From assembly GCA_903933995.1 (NCBI GenBank), contig CAIZMD010000040.1, positions 1 through 9,353 on the forward strand: a stretch of DNA of 9,353 nt, given 5' to 3'. Below are positions 1 to 8,309 of this stretch, piece by piece. Both the position numbers and the translations under genes were made by a program. The stretch is from an uncultured Bacteroidota bacterium. GTDB lineage: Bacteria; Bacteroidota; Bacteroidia; Chitinophagales; Chitinophagaceae. A model generated the notes under the pieces. That model saw only the letters and a list, made by a program, of their open reading frames with translations, was not told the DNA's origin and did no database searches. Position 1 is the stretch's first letter, and the number at the start of each line of letters is the position of its first letter.

Positions 1-518
1 ATATTGGTGGCATATCCTTTATATCGTGCAGTGTCATTGGGCATGCCAATAAAATCTGGTTGAAAATAGTTTCCCTGTTCGGGAAGTATTTTCCAATAAT
101 CAAATCCTTTTGGTAATGATTGTAAATGCCATTTACCTATCCAAGCAGTTTGATAATTGGCTTGTTGTAATAGTTTTTGAACCTGCTCCTGATCTCCATT
201 GAAACGCCTACCAGGTGCATTGTCCTTTAATCCATTTAAATGACTGTATTTACCCGTTAACAATACGGCCCTTGCAGGGGCACAAATGCTATTGGTTACA
301 AATGTATTGGTGAATACGGCCCCTTCCTTTGCAATCCTATCAATGCTTGGTGTTTGCATTAATTTACTGCCATAAGCACTAATGGTTTGTTGGGCATGGT
401 CGTCAGAAAAAATGACTAGGATATTGGGTTGCTTGGATTGACCAAAACTATTGAACTGAAATAACAATACAGGTAGATACTTTAGTAGCATTAGTATCTT
501 ATTTGATTTTGGCAGCAT
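1..518 (-). CDS. Sulfatase, Cys-type (S1 family), N-terminal part; 3' end outside window
   Basis: The minus strand reads as an open frame of 172 codons from an ATG at 518 to the window edge. After a hydrophobic N-terminal stretch (about residues 8-24, probable signal peptide ending near SFGQ), the sequence PNILVIFSDDH gives the paired Asp metal ligands (D39, D40). Residues 79-83 are CAPAR, the CxPxR sulfatase signature whose Cys is converted to formylglycine, followed by LLTGK and H93. GKWH at 128-131 supplies further active-site Lys and His. By family knowledge the enzyme hydrolyses sulfate esters, probably on a glycan, in the periplasm. The phrasing around CAPAR and the later GFDYW resembles GlcNAc-6-O-sulfatase-like (S1_11) members, but substrate assignment from the N-terminal third is inference. 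A second ATG at 491 is a possible alternative start but would shorten the signal peptide. It is divergent from the reductase gene, with a 57-bp gap. Confidence 0.93.
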   Translation of the reverse strand, partial: MLPKSNKILMLLKYLPVLLFQFNSFGQSKQPNILVIFSDDHAQQTISAYGSKLMQTPSIDRIAKEGAVFTNTFVTNSICAPARAVLLTGKYSHLNGLKDNAPGRRFNGDQEQVQKLLQQANYQTAWIGKWHLQSLPKGFDYWKILPEQGNYFQPDFIGMPNDTARYKGYATN

Positions 519-575
519 CTTACTAATTTTCTTCAATTTAATAAGAGTTTTATAAATTTCCTTTTAAATACCATT

Positions 576-1559
576 ATGGAATATAGGATCTTAGGAAATA
601 CAGGGATTCAGTTATCGGCCATTGGCCTTGGTTGTATGGGTATGAATCATGCATATGGTATACCTGATGATGAAGCCTCTATTGCAACTTTAGAAAAATC
701 TATTGAATTAGGCATCAATTTTTGGGATACGGCTGATATGTATGCAGGGGGGAGAAATGAAGCGTTGATTTCCAAAGTCTTAAAACCCAATAGACAGAAG
801 GTTTTTATTGCAACTAAGTTTGGATTTCATAATGATGCTTCTGGCAAACTCTGTTTTGATGGGTCACCAGCCTACATGAAAAAGGCGGTTGAAGCAAGTT
901 TAAAAAGACTTCAAACAGATGTAATTGATCTCTATTATGCCCATAGGGTAGACCAATCCATTCCTGTTGAAGAGATGGTAGGAGCCATGTCAGATTTGGT
1001 TAAGGAGGGGAAAGTTAGATACTTGGGTCTGTCTGAAGCATCGGTCAATTCTATCAAGAGGGCCGTTGCGGTTCATCCAATTACAGCCATTCAAAGTGAG
1101 TATTCTATTTTAAGTAGGGAAATTGAACAAGATGTTCTACCATTATGTGAAAGCTTGGGTATTAGTTTAGTGGCGTTTAGTCCATTGTCTAGGGGATTGA
1201 TGACAAGTACAGTAGATTCCGATCAGTTATCAGAAAACGATTTTAGAAAAAAATTACCTAGGTATCAAGGCGCGTATGCTCAGAATAACCAACAATTAGC
1301 AGAAGGGTTTGCCCAAATTGCAAAAGCAAAACAATGTAGCCCTGCCCAATTGGCCATTGCTTGGGTTTTGTCAAAATCACCGAGTATCATTCCAATTCCT
1401 GGAACCAAAAGGCCAAAATATTTGGTAGAAAATGCAGGGGCAGTTCAGATTCAATTATCTGCAGATGACTTTGAACAAATAGAAACCTTGATTCAAACCT
1501 ATCCTAATATTGGAGACAGATACAATGATACCTTTAATCAGTTTGTAGACAAATATTAG
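576..1559 (+). CDS. Aldo/keto reductase
   Basis: This 327-residue protein has the usual length and layout of a cytoplasmic NADPH-dependent aldo/keto reductase (TIM barrel). The N-terminal MEYRILGNTG and GLGCMGM are typical. The catalytic tetrad is complete: D51 and Y56 in DTADMY, K81 in ATKFG, and H123 in YYAHRVD. QSEYS at 173-177 and the late IPIPGTKRPKYLVEN segment are the usual cofactor-binding elements. It resembles the YhdN/pyridoxal-reductase-like AKR groups, which act on diverse aldehydes and ketones; the real substrate cannot be read from the sequence. The start is supported by full N-terminal family match; there is no Shine-Dalgarno sequence, as usual in Bacteroidota. The gene ends 44 bp before the DsrE-like gene with no convincing terminator between, so read-through into the sulfur genes is possible, though no functional link is evident. 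Confidence 0.95.
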   Translation: MEYRILGNTGIQLSAIGLGCMGMNHAYGIPDDEASIATLEKSIELGINFWDTADMYAGGRNEALISKVLKPNRQKVFIATKFGFHNDASGKLCFDGSPAYMKKAVEASLKRLQTDVIDLYYAHRVDQSIPVEEMVGAMSDLVKEGKVRYLGLSEASVNSIKRAVAVHPITAIQSEYSILSREIEQDVLPLCESLGISLVAFSPLSRGLMTSTVDSDQLSENDFRKKLPRYQGAYAQNNQQLAEGFAQIAKAKQCSPAQLAIAWVLSKSPSIIPIPGTKRPKYLVENAGAVQIQLSADDFEQIETLIQTYPNIGDRYNDTFNQFVDKY

Positions 1560-1603
1560 GTCTGCTAAAAGCTGGCAGTTTTAAGTATATTCATAAAAAA
1601 AAC

Positions 1604-2041
1604 ATGCGCAACAATAGATTTATTCCCTTCTTTGTATTGCTTTTTAGCCTTTGTTTTCATCAAGCAATGTCACAAGATGGCAACCGTAAAATTCATAAAG
1701 TAGTAGTGCAAATGAATACGGCAGATACAACCGCATGGTCCGCCACCATTGGGAATATTCGCAACTTGCAAAAAATCTGGCCAAACAATGTACAAGTAGA
1801 ATTAGTGGTTCATGGAAAAGCACTAGACTTTTTAGTAAAGGATAAAACCCATTTGACTGCTGATATTATTGCCATGTCTAAAGAAGGAGTTGTTTTTGCA
1901 GCTTGTGAAAACTCTATGAGAAAACACCATATTGAGAAATCACAATTGCTTGTTCAAGCCATCACCGTTCCTTCAGGTGTTGCAGAATTGGTATTGAAAC
2001 AAGAAGATGGTTGGAGTTATCTAAAATCGGGGGTTAATTAA
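1604..2041 (+). CDS. Exported DsrE/DsrF-like sulfur-relay family protein
   Basis: The 145-residue product begins with a clear Sec signal peptide: basic MRNNR, a hydrophobic core to about residue 18, and a probable cleavage at AMS|Q (23/24). The mature part matches the DsrE/YchN-like fold: a first strand KVVVQMNTAD, a helix, then the strand VQVELVVHGKALDFL, and VVFAACENSMR, where C101 sits at the usual position of the reactive cysteine. C101 is the only cysteine left after signal cleavage. Classical DsrE proteins are cytoplasmic sulfur carriers, so export to the periplasm is notable. The gene lies 7 bp upstream of a TsdA-type cytochrome, and the two are almost certainly co-transcribed, which suggests binding or transfer of sulfane sulfur or thiosulfate outside the cytoplasm. 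That role is inference. The family call is firm, the biochemical role is not known. Confidence 0.85.
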   Translation: MRNNRFIPFFVLLFSLCFHQAMSQDGNRKIHKVVVQMNTADTTAWSATIGNIRNLQKIWPNNVQVELVVHGKALDFLVKDKTHLTADIIAMSKEGVVFAACENSMRKHHIEKSQLLVQAITVPSGVAELVLKQEDGWSYLKSGVN

Positions 2042-2048
2042 TAGGGCA

Positions 2049-3041
2049 ATGGGTAGAACCTCAAAAATGTTATTGGCTATTTGTTTGGTACTGATTTTGG
2101 TAATGGCTTTTATATATCAAGCGGTATTTAAAAAAATGCCCAACAACGCTCCTGTTTCTAATCATGATAGTTTGTGGATGGGTAAATCTGCTGATTTACT
2201 ACCACAGGATACCAGTTTGTCTAGTCAACAGATTCGTTATGGCTATGAACTTATTGCACATACTTCCATTTATTTAGGCCCTAAAGGGAAAGTTATGCAA
2301 ATCACAAATGGCATGAATTGTCAAAACTGTCATTTGCAAGCTGGTACCAAACCTTGGGGCTTGAATTATGGTTCTGTAGCAGCCAATTATCCCAAATTTA
2401 GGGCAAGATCTGGCACAGTAGAATCTACAGTTAAGCGCGTCAATGATTGCCTAGAAAGAAGCCTGAATGGCAAAACCTTAGATAGCAATTCTGTAGAGAT
2501 GAAAGCCTTTGTAAGCTATATCCATTGGGTGGGAGCAGATGTTCCAAAAGGAACAATAGCTAATGGTTCTGGTATTGCTCCACTAGAATTTTTAAATAGA
2601 TCAGCTGATCCAGTAAAAGGAAAAATACTTTATACAACCCATTGTAGCAAATGCCATGGAAATAGTGGTGAAGGAAGTTTGGACAGTAGTGGTCTAAGCT
2701 ATTTTATCAATCCACCGCTTTGGGGTAAGAGCAGTTATAACCACGGTGCTGGAATGAATCAATTATCTAAATTGGCCGGCTTTATTAAAAACAATATGCC
2801 CAATGGCATTAATTACCAACAGCCCTTTCTAACCAACCAAGAAGCTTGGGATCTTGCTGCCTATATAAATTCCCAGTCCAGACCCAACAAAGACATTTCA
2901 AAGGATTGGCCCAATCTTGCTACCAAACCTATAGATTATCCTTATGGGCCTTATGCTGACAGCTTTCCACAGTCCAAGCATCAATTGGGTCCATTTGCCC
3001 CTATTATAGATTATTGGAAAAGCAAGAGGTCTACAAAATAA
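2049..3041 (+). CDS. tsdA: Dihaem cytochrome c, TsdA-type thiosulfate dehydrogenase / tetrathionate reductase
   Basis: The 330-residue protein starts with a hydrophobic segment (about residues 7-25) lacking an obvious cleavage site or lipobox, so it is probably anchored in the inner membrane with the haem domains in the periplasm. Two CXXCH sites bind haem c: CQNCH at 91-95 and CSKCH at 199-203. Between them, the stretch YPKFRARSG ... RVNDCLERSLNG carries C134, which matches the unusual Cys axial ligand of haem 1 in TsdA. M250 in NNMPNG matches the Met ligand of haem 2, with a CXXCH-to-Met spacing close to that known for TsdA. TsdA interconverts two thiosulfates and tetrathionate plus two electrons; direction depends on the enzyme and cannot be decided here. 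It follows the exported DsrE-like gene by 7 bp, supporting a shared periplasmic sulfur role. An alternative start at Met7 is possible. It ends against a terminator facing the convergent PFOR gene. Confidence 0.85.
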   Translation: MGRTSKMLLAICLVLILVMAFIYQAVFKKMPNNAPVSNHDSLWMGKSADLLPQDTSLSSQQIRYGYELIAHTSIYLGPKGKVMQITNGMNCQNCHLQAGTKPWGLNYGSVAANYPKFRARSGTVESTVKRVNDCLERSLNGKTLDSNSVEMKAFVSYIHWVGADVPKGTIANGSGIAPLEFLNRSADPVKGKILYTTHCSKCHGNSGEGSLDSSGLSYFINPPLWGKSSYNHGAGMNQLSKLAGFIKNNMPNGINYQQPFLTNQEAWDLAAYINSQSRPNKDISKDWPNLATKPIDYPYGPYADSFPQSKHQLGPFAPIIDYWKSKRSTK

Positions 3042-3043
3042 AA

Positions 3044-3071
3044 ATGCCACCCCAATTGCTTGAAGTGGCAT
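3044..3071 (-). terminator. Intrinsic terminator between tsdA and nifJ, probably bidirectional
   Basis: Arms ATGCCAC (3044-3050) and GTGGCAT (3065-3071) form a perfect 7-bp stem; CAA/TTG inside the loop can add three pairs. On the minus strand the stem is followed by TTTTATTTTG, a good U-tract, and it lies about 20 bp past the nifJ stop codon. On the plus strand it starts right after the tsdA stop and is followed only by CCTTTTC, so termination in that direction is plausible but weaker. Confidence 0.75.
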
Positions 3072-3092
3072 CCTTTTCATATAGCCTATCTC

Positions 3093-6000
3093 TTAACCAA
3101 TGGGTACAAAGTCACTGGCTTTTTTGGTAGCCATTTCTTCGTATGTTTTCCATTTTAAATTCACTAGGTCTTGTGCGTGTACCATCAGCCTTTCAGCTTC
3201 CTCAGGATTGGTTACAGTAAGCACTTTGTAACGTAACTCATTGTAAGCATAATCTCTCAAACTCATAGTAGGTCTAGCAGAATCAAGTACAAATGGATTT
3301 TGATTCTTGATCCGTAATACTGGATTGTATCTTAGTAATGGCCAGTGACCACTTGCAACGGCATTGTTTTGTTGACTTAAACCATCTTTTAGGTCATATC
3401 CATGTGCAATACAATGGCTATAAGCTAGGATTAATGCAGGGCCGTCATAAGCTTCTGCCTCTCTCATTGCTAGTAATGTTTGTTGTGGGTTGGCACCAAA
3501 TGCAATCCTTGCCACATATACGTTACCATAAGAAATGGCTTGCATGGCCAAGTCTTTCTTTCCACCTGTTTTACCAGCGGCTGCAAATTTTGCAGTAGCA
3601 GCTGTAGGTGTTGATTTAGAAGACTGTCCACCTGTGTTAGAATATACTTCAGTATCCATTACCAGAATTTTCACATTTCTACCACTTGCCAATGCATGGT
3701 CTAAGCCACCATAGCCAATATCATATGCCCATCCATCTCCACCAACCAACCAAACGCTTCTGCGAACCAATTGGTCACAAACAGAGAGTAAATGTTTGGC
3801 AGCAGATAGAGAAATGCTAGCCAGTTTTTCTTTTAATAATTGTACCCTTAATTGTTGCAAAACCAATTCAGATTCATGCACTTGTTTGGCGCTGACAATT
3901 TCATTGACAAATGCTTCACCCAATTCTGGTTTTAATTCTTCAAGCAATTGTTTGGCAATGACTAGTTGATTGTCTGCGGTAATACGCATACCCAATCCAA
4001 ATTCTGCATTGTCTTCAAAGAGAGAGTTTGACCAAGCTGGTCCTCTGCCTTCTTTGTTTACAGTCCAAGGAGTTGTTGGTAGGTTACCACCATAGATAGA
4101 AGAACAACCTGTTGCATTGGCAATTAGTAAACGATTACCAAAGAGCTGTGACAAGAGTTTCAAATAAGGCGTTTCACCACAACCTGCGCAGGCTCCTGAG
4201 AATTCAAACAAGGGTTCTAAGAATTGTGCACCATGAACAGTAGAGAAATCAATTTTAGAACGATCATTCCAAGTAATATTCTCAAATGCTTCTATATTTT
4301 TTTGCTCTAATTCTAAAATGGGTTCTTTGTCTCCCAGATTAATAGCTTTTTTGCTATTGTCTGTGGCATGTGTAACTGGACAAGCTTCTACGCAAAGGTT
4401 ACAACCGGTACAATCTTCCAAATAAACCTGAAGGGTATATTGGGTTTCAGGAAATCCACGAGCATTAATAGGAGCGTGTTTGAATCCGTCTTGTACACCT
4501 TTTAAATTGTCTTTGTGGTAGAATTTTGCACGGATCACACTGTGCGGACAAACATAAGCACAGTTACCACACTGTATACACTGATCAGGTTCCCAGATGG
4601 CCACTTTGTCAGATACATTTCTTTTTTCCCACTGAGTAGTACCACTTGGATAAGTACCATCAATTGGCATCATGCTAACTGGTAGTTGATCTCCATGATC
4701 AGCCATCATCACAGCCGTAACATTTTTGACAAAATCTGGCGCTTTATCTGAAACAGTTTGCATTTTCATGTCTGCTGCAGAAACACTTCCTGGATACTGT
4801 ACTTCAAACATATTGGCCAATGTGGCGTCTACTGCTAAGAAGTTTTGATCAATAACTTTTTGACCTTTTTTGAAATAGGTTTTTTCAATAGCTTTCTTAA
4901 TCTGTTTAATAGCAGCTTCTCTAGGTAATACACCAGAAAGTGCAAAATAACAGGTTTGCATGATGGTATTGATTCTTCCCCTCATACCTGTATCACGGGC
5001 AACAGTGGTTGCATCAATGACAAAGAATTTGATTTTCTTATCAATGATTTGTTTTTGAACTTGTCCAGTTAATTTATCCCATACTTCTTCTTTGCTATAT
5101 GGGCTATTTAATAAGAAAGTAGCTCCTTCACTTGCAAAAGCCAGCATTTCTACTTTTTCAGTAAAGTTGAATTGGTGACAGGCAATAAAATCGGCCTTAG
5201 AAATCAAATAAGGTGCTCTAATGGGTTTTGGTCCAAAACGCAAATGCGATACGGTTCTAGCCCCTGATTTTTTAGAGTCATATACAAAATAACCTTGACC
5301 ATATAAATCCGTATTCTCACCAATAATCTTAATGGTATTCTTGTTGGCACCAACTGTACCATCAGCACCAAGACCAAAGAACAGACCTTGTCTCCATTCT
5401 GATTCGTCCAATTTATAATTGGGGTCATAGCTTAAACTCAAATGGGTTACGTCATCATTGATGCCAACAGTAAAGCCATTTTTGGGATTCTCTTTTTTGA
5501 GCTCATCATACACGGCTTTTACCATGGCTGGTGTGAACTCTTTAGAAGAAAGACCATAACGGCCACCAACTAGTTTTGGTAAATGATTGATTTTGCCTTG
5601 TTGTAAAGCTTCAACCAAAGTAGATAAAACATCTTGGTACATGGGTTCTCCAGAAGAACCTGATTCTTTGGTTCTATCTAAAATGGCAATGGTTTTTACC
5701 GTTTTTGGAAGTGCTTTTACCAAATGTTCTAAAGAGAAGGTTCTATACAAACGAACTTGAATCACACCAGTTTTTTCACCAGCAGCATTTAATGCCATCA
5801 TGGTTTCTGAAACGGTTTCACCACCAGATCCCATGACAATGATAACTCTGTCTGCATCTGGGGCTCCACTGTATTGGAAGAGTTCATACCTTCTGCCGGT
5901 TAGTTGCTCAAACTTTCGCATACTGTCTTCCACAATTTGAGGAAGGTTGTTATAGAAAGTATTTACAGTTTCTCTTCCTTGGAAATAAACATCGGGGTTT

Positions 6001-6665
6001 TGAGCAGTACCTCTGATAAATGGATGGTCTGGATTCAAGCCTCTGTTTCTATGGGCAATCACCAAATCATCAGGGATCATAGACCTAATCTGATCATCGG
6101 TTAATAACTCCAATTTATTTACTTCATGAGAGGTTCTAAATCCATCAAAAAAGTGTACAAATGGAATCCTTGATTTTAGGGTAGCATTTTGTGCAATCAA
6201 AGCAAAGTCATGTGCTTCTTGCACACTAGCAGAACTTAATAAGGCAAAGCCTGTTGTTCTAGCTGCCATCACGTCTTGGTGGTCACCAAAGATAGACAGA
6301 CCCTGTGCTGCTAAAGAACGTGCTGCAACATGGAATACAGTAGAAGTTAATTCCCCAGCAATCTTGTACATATTGGGTAACATCAACATCAAACCTTGTG
6401 ATGCTGTAAAAGTGGTAGTAAGTGAGCCGGTTTGCAACGCACCGTGTACGGTACCTACAGCACCTGCTTCACTTTGCATTTCCATAATATCAGGAATACC
6501 TCCCCAGATATTTTTAGTTCCCTTAGAAGCCCATTCATCTGCCAATTCTGCCATGGTAGAAGAAGGCGTAATAGGATAGATGGCGCAGACCTCGTTGACA
6601 CGATAGGCAACATAGGCTGCTGCTTCATTTCCATCAATGGTGGATATCATATTTTTATTAGGCAT
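3093..6665 (-). CDS. nifJ: Pyruvate:ferredoxin (flavodoxin) oxidoreductase, single-chain
   Basis: This homodimer-type PFOR of about 1190 residues (counted from the ATG at 6665) oxidises pyruvate and CoA to acetyl-CoA and CO2, passing electrons to ferredoxin or flavodoxin in the cytoplasm. The N-terminal pyrimidine-binding domain has YPITPSS (30-36), E66 in QSEAGA and R116 in VAARSLAAQG, matching the TPP and pyruvate contacts of the Desulfovibrio africanus enzyme. A ferredoxin-like domain holds two 4Fe-4S motifs (C696, C699, C702, C706 and C752, C755, C758, C762). The C-terminal TPP domain has C826, C829, C854 and C1085 for the proximal cluster, with spacings (28 and 231) equal to those I recall for D. 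africanus, plus GDGWAYDIG and YSNTGGQ. The C-terminal extension of about 60 residues that shields the D. africanus enzyme from oxygen appears absent. Start candidates are ATG at 6677, 6665 and 6650; 6665 gives an 8-bp overlap with the upstream gene and a natural N-terminus MPNKNMISTIDGN. All would keep translational coupling plausible. Confidence 0.97.
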   Translation of the reverse strand: MPNKNMISTIDGNEAAAYVAYRVNEVCAIYPITPSSTMAELADEWASKGTKNIWGGIPDIMEMQSEAGAVGTVHGALQTGSLTTTFTASQGLMLMLPNMYKIAGELTSTVFHVAARSLAAQGLSIFGDHQDVMAARTTGFALLSSASVQEAHDFALIAQNATLKSRIPFVHFFDGFRTSHEVNKLELLTDDQIRSMIPDDLVIAHRNRGLNPDHPFIRGTAQNPDVYFQGRETVNTFYNNLPQIVEDSMRKFEQLTGRRYELFQYSGAPDADRVIIVMGSGGETVSETMMALNAAGEKTGVIQVRLYRTFSLEHLVKALPKTVKTIAILDRTKESGSSGEPMYQDVLSTLVEALQQGKINHLPKLVGGRYGLSSKEFTPAMVKAVYDELKKENPKNGFTVGINDDVTHLSLSYDPNYKLDESEWRQGLFFGLGADGTVGANKNTIKIIGENTDLYGQGYFVYDSKKSGARTVSHLRFGPKPIRAPYLISKADFIACHQFNFTEKVEMLAFASEGATFLLNSPYSKEEVWDKLTGQVQKQIIDKKIKFFVIDATTVARDTGMRGRINTIMQTCYFALSGVLPREAAIKQIKKAIEKTYFKKGQKVIDQNFLAVDATLANMFEVQYPGSVSAADMKMQTVSDKAPDFVKNVTAVMMADHGDQLPVSMMPIDGTYPSGTTQWEKRNVSDKVAIWEPDQCIQCGNCAYVCPHSVIRAKFYHKDNLKGVQDGFKHAPINARGFPETQYTLQVYLEDCTGCNLCVEACPVTHATDNSKKAINLGDKEPILELEQKNIEAFENITWNDRSKIDFSTVHGAQFLEPLFEFSGACAGCGETPYLKLLSQLFGNRLLIANATGCSSIYGGNLPTTPWTVNKEGRGPAWSNSLFEDNAEFGLGMRITADNQLVIAKQLLEELKPELGEAFVNEIVSAKQVHESELVLQQLRVQLLKEKLASISLSAAKHLLSVCDQLVRRSVWLVGGDGWAYDIGYGGLDHALASGRNVKILVMDTEVYSNTGGQSSKSTPTAATAKFAAAGKTGGKKDLAMQAISYGNVYVARIAFGANPQQTLLAMREAEAYDGPALILAYSHCIAHGYDLKDGLSQQNNAVASGHWPLLRYNPVLRIKNQNPFVLDSARPTMSLRDYAYNELRYKVLTVTNPEEAERLMVHAQDLVNLKWKTYEEMATKKASDFVPIG

Positions 6666-8301
6666 TAGTAGTAGCATTTATGGGTTCAGGAATCATTTCT
6701 ATTGCGTGGCAGGGACATTGTTCATAACAAACGGCACAACCTGTGCAAGCGTCCATATTGAATTTGTATCTATTGCCCTTGCCCAATTTAATAATGGCAT
6801 TTTCTGGACATGCACCAAAACAGCCATCACATTCAAAACAGTTACCACAACTCAAACAGCGCTGTGCTTCAAATCTTGCTTCCGCTTCGGATAAACCAGC
6901 ATTGATTTCGTCAAAGTTTTTAACGGCAATTTCTGGTGCTAATTTTTCTTGTGCTTTTTGAGGAGCATCGGTTTTATACCACATATGTAGTTTTCTAAAA
7001 CCTGCAGTTGGGTGCTTTTCGCCTTTGACAAATTGTTGGTTTTCTAAAAAGCTATTAATGGTTCTAGCCGCTTTTTTACCATGACCTATGGCAATAGTCG
7101 CAGACCTATTTTCTCCAGGTAACATATCGCCACCGGCAAAAATTCCTGCTGCGCCTGTCATTCTTTGGCCATCTATGACAATTGTACCATCTGCATTTAA
7201 ACCAACACCAGAAATGGTTTTCAAAAATTCTGATGCTACTTCTTGTCTATTGGCAATGATTAATACGTCTGCGTCTACGGTTTCAAATTCGCCCGTTCCA
7301 ATAGCTTTTCCCTTTTCTACTTTAACTACTTCTAAAGTGATTTTCTTGTTTTCTATTTTAGAAATGCTTCTATACAATTGTACGTCTACACCTTCTGCAA
7401 TGGCATCGTCAGTTTCATAGTCATAAGCAGGCATCATCTTCTTGTCTCCTGGAAAATAAACTGCTGCTTCAGATCCAAAGCGTTTGATAATCCTAGAGAG
7501 ATACATGGCCAATTTTCCTCCGCCATACACCACTACTTTTTTATTTAAATAAGGAGAAGTAGTTGATTTGATTTCATTAAAAAAACCAAATGCATCTTTA
7601 ATATAAACTGAGTTATCTCTGCTAAATGCTTCTTCTTGAATTAGCTGAGCACCAATGCCTAAATACACTGCATCAAATTTGCCATCTGCTTTTACACCAG
7701 CAAGATCATATACTTTGGTGTTGAGTTTAATGGTAACACCCATACTTACTACACGTGCAATTTCTGCTTCTAAAATTTCTTTGGGTAATCTATATTCAGG
7801 AATACCAGCCCAAAGCAAACCACCAGCATGTCCACTTGCTTCATGAATTTCTACCGTATGTCCTTGTTTGGCTAAGTGATAAGCTGCGGATAAACCACTT
7901 GGGCCAGCTCCAACTACTAAAACTCTCTTGCCTGTAGCAGGAGCTTTTTGTCTAACCTGCCAGTTTTGTTTTATGGCTTCATCACCAATATATCTTTCAA
8001 CAGCGTGAATGTTCACGGTATCATCAATATGATTTCTATTGCATCCTGTTTCACATGGCTTAACACAAACCCTTCCCATTATACCGGGGAATGGATTGTC
8101 TTCCATGATGGTTTGAAAGGCTTCAAAATAATTACCAGCCTGTGCATGTGCCATCCAAGCCTGAATATTTTCTCCGGCTGGACAAGCGCTGTTGCAAGGT
8201 GGCATAAAATCAACATAAACTGGTTGGCGAGACCTTAAAGCACCTGTTCCTTCGTGGTGGGTGGTCAGATCTACTGGTTTGGTGATGTCGTTTTCAAGCA
8301 T
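6658..8301 (-). CDS. GltD-like FAD/NAD(P) oxidoreductase with C-terminal ferredoxin domain
   Basis: The 547-residue product is a glutamate-synthase-small-subunit-like flavoprotein. The N-terminal Fe-S region has PPCNSACPAG (C36, C40) and VCVKPCETGC (C79, C83, C87). VLVVGAGPSG at 127-136 is the FAD-binding GxGxxG, and GIFAGGD at 386-392 closes the FAD site. A second Rossmann motif lies at 257-266 (VVYGGGKLAM). The C-terminus adds two 4Fe-4S sites: C488, C491, C494, C498 (with extra C482 and C485) and C519, C522, C525, C529. No large glutamate synthase subunit is nearby; instead nifJ follows with a short overlap. I therefore infer an electron-transfer partner of PFOR, moving electrons between ferredoxin-type clusters and NAD(P)H, similar in idea to NfnB-type proteins. 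The second nucleotide motif departs from the usual GGGNxAMD and the YRR motif after it is replaced by YFPG, so the pyridine nucleotide used is unclear. First gene of the operon. Confidence 0.88.
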   Translation of the reverse strand: MLENDITKPVDLTTHHEGTGALRSRQPVYVDFMPPCNSACPAGENIQAWMAHAQAGNYFEAFQTIMEDNPFPGIMGRVCVKPCETGCNRNHIDDTVNIHAVERYIGDEAIKQNWQVRQKAPATGKRVLVVGAGPSGLSAAYHLAKQGHTVEIHEASGHAGGLLWAGIPEYRLPKEILEAEIARVVSMGVTIKLNTKVYDLAGVKADGKFDAVYLGIGAQLIQEEAFSRDNSVYIKDAFGFFNEIKSTTSPYLNKKVVVYGGGKLAMYLSRIIKRFGSEAAVYFPGDKKMMPAYDYETDDAIAEGVDVQLYRSISKIENKKITLEVVKVEKGKAIGTGEFETVDADVLIIANRQEVASEFLKTISGVGLNADGTIVIDGQRMTGAAGIFAGGDMLPGENRSATIAIGHGKKAARTINSFLENQQFVKGEKHPTAGFRKLHMWYKTDAPQKAQEKLAPEIAVKNFDEINAGLSEAEARFEAQRCLSCGNCFECDGCFGACPENAIIKLGKGNRYKFNMDACTGCAVCYEQCPCHAIEMIPEPINATTNA

Positions 8302-8309
8302 ATATATTG

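Noticed and set aside
502..531. Possible promoter for the aldo/keto reductase: TTTG (502-505), 18 nt, TAATTTTC (524-531)
   Set aside because: One mismatch in the -7 element and an 18-nt spacer, and it overlaps the sulfatase start codon; AT-rich sequence gives such matches easily.
1562..1582. CTGC/GCAG hairpin followed by TTTT after the aldo/keto reductase
   Set aside because: Only four base pairs with a 9-nt loop; too weak to call a terminator.
2898..3080. A 60-codon minus-strand frame overlapping the end of tsdA
   Set aside because: It covers the terminator and the 3' end of a well-supported gene and shows no family features.
3338..3598. Open frames on the strand opposite nifJ and the GltD-like gene (for example 3338-3598, 5904-6104, 7088-7420, 7948-8238)
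   Set aside because: They lie wholly within strongly supported genes, have no family resemblance and no context of their own; they are antisense shadows.
6658..8301. Annotation as glutamate synthase small subunit (gltD)
   Set aside because: No large subunit gene is adjacent, a ferredoxin domain is added, the nucleotide motif differs, and the operon partner is PFOR; GltD-like is the safer call.
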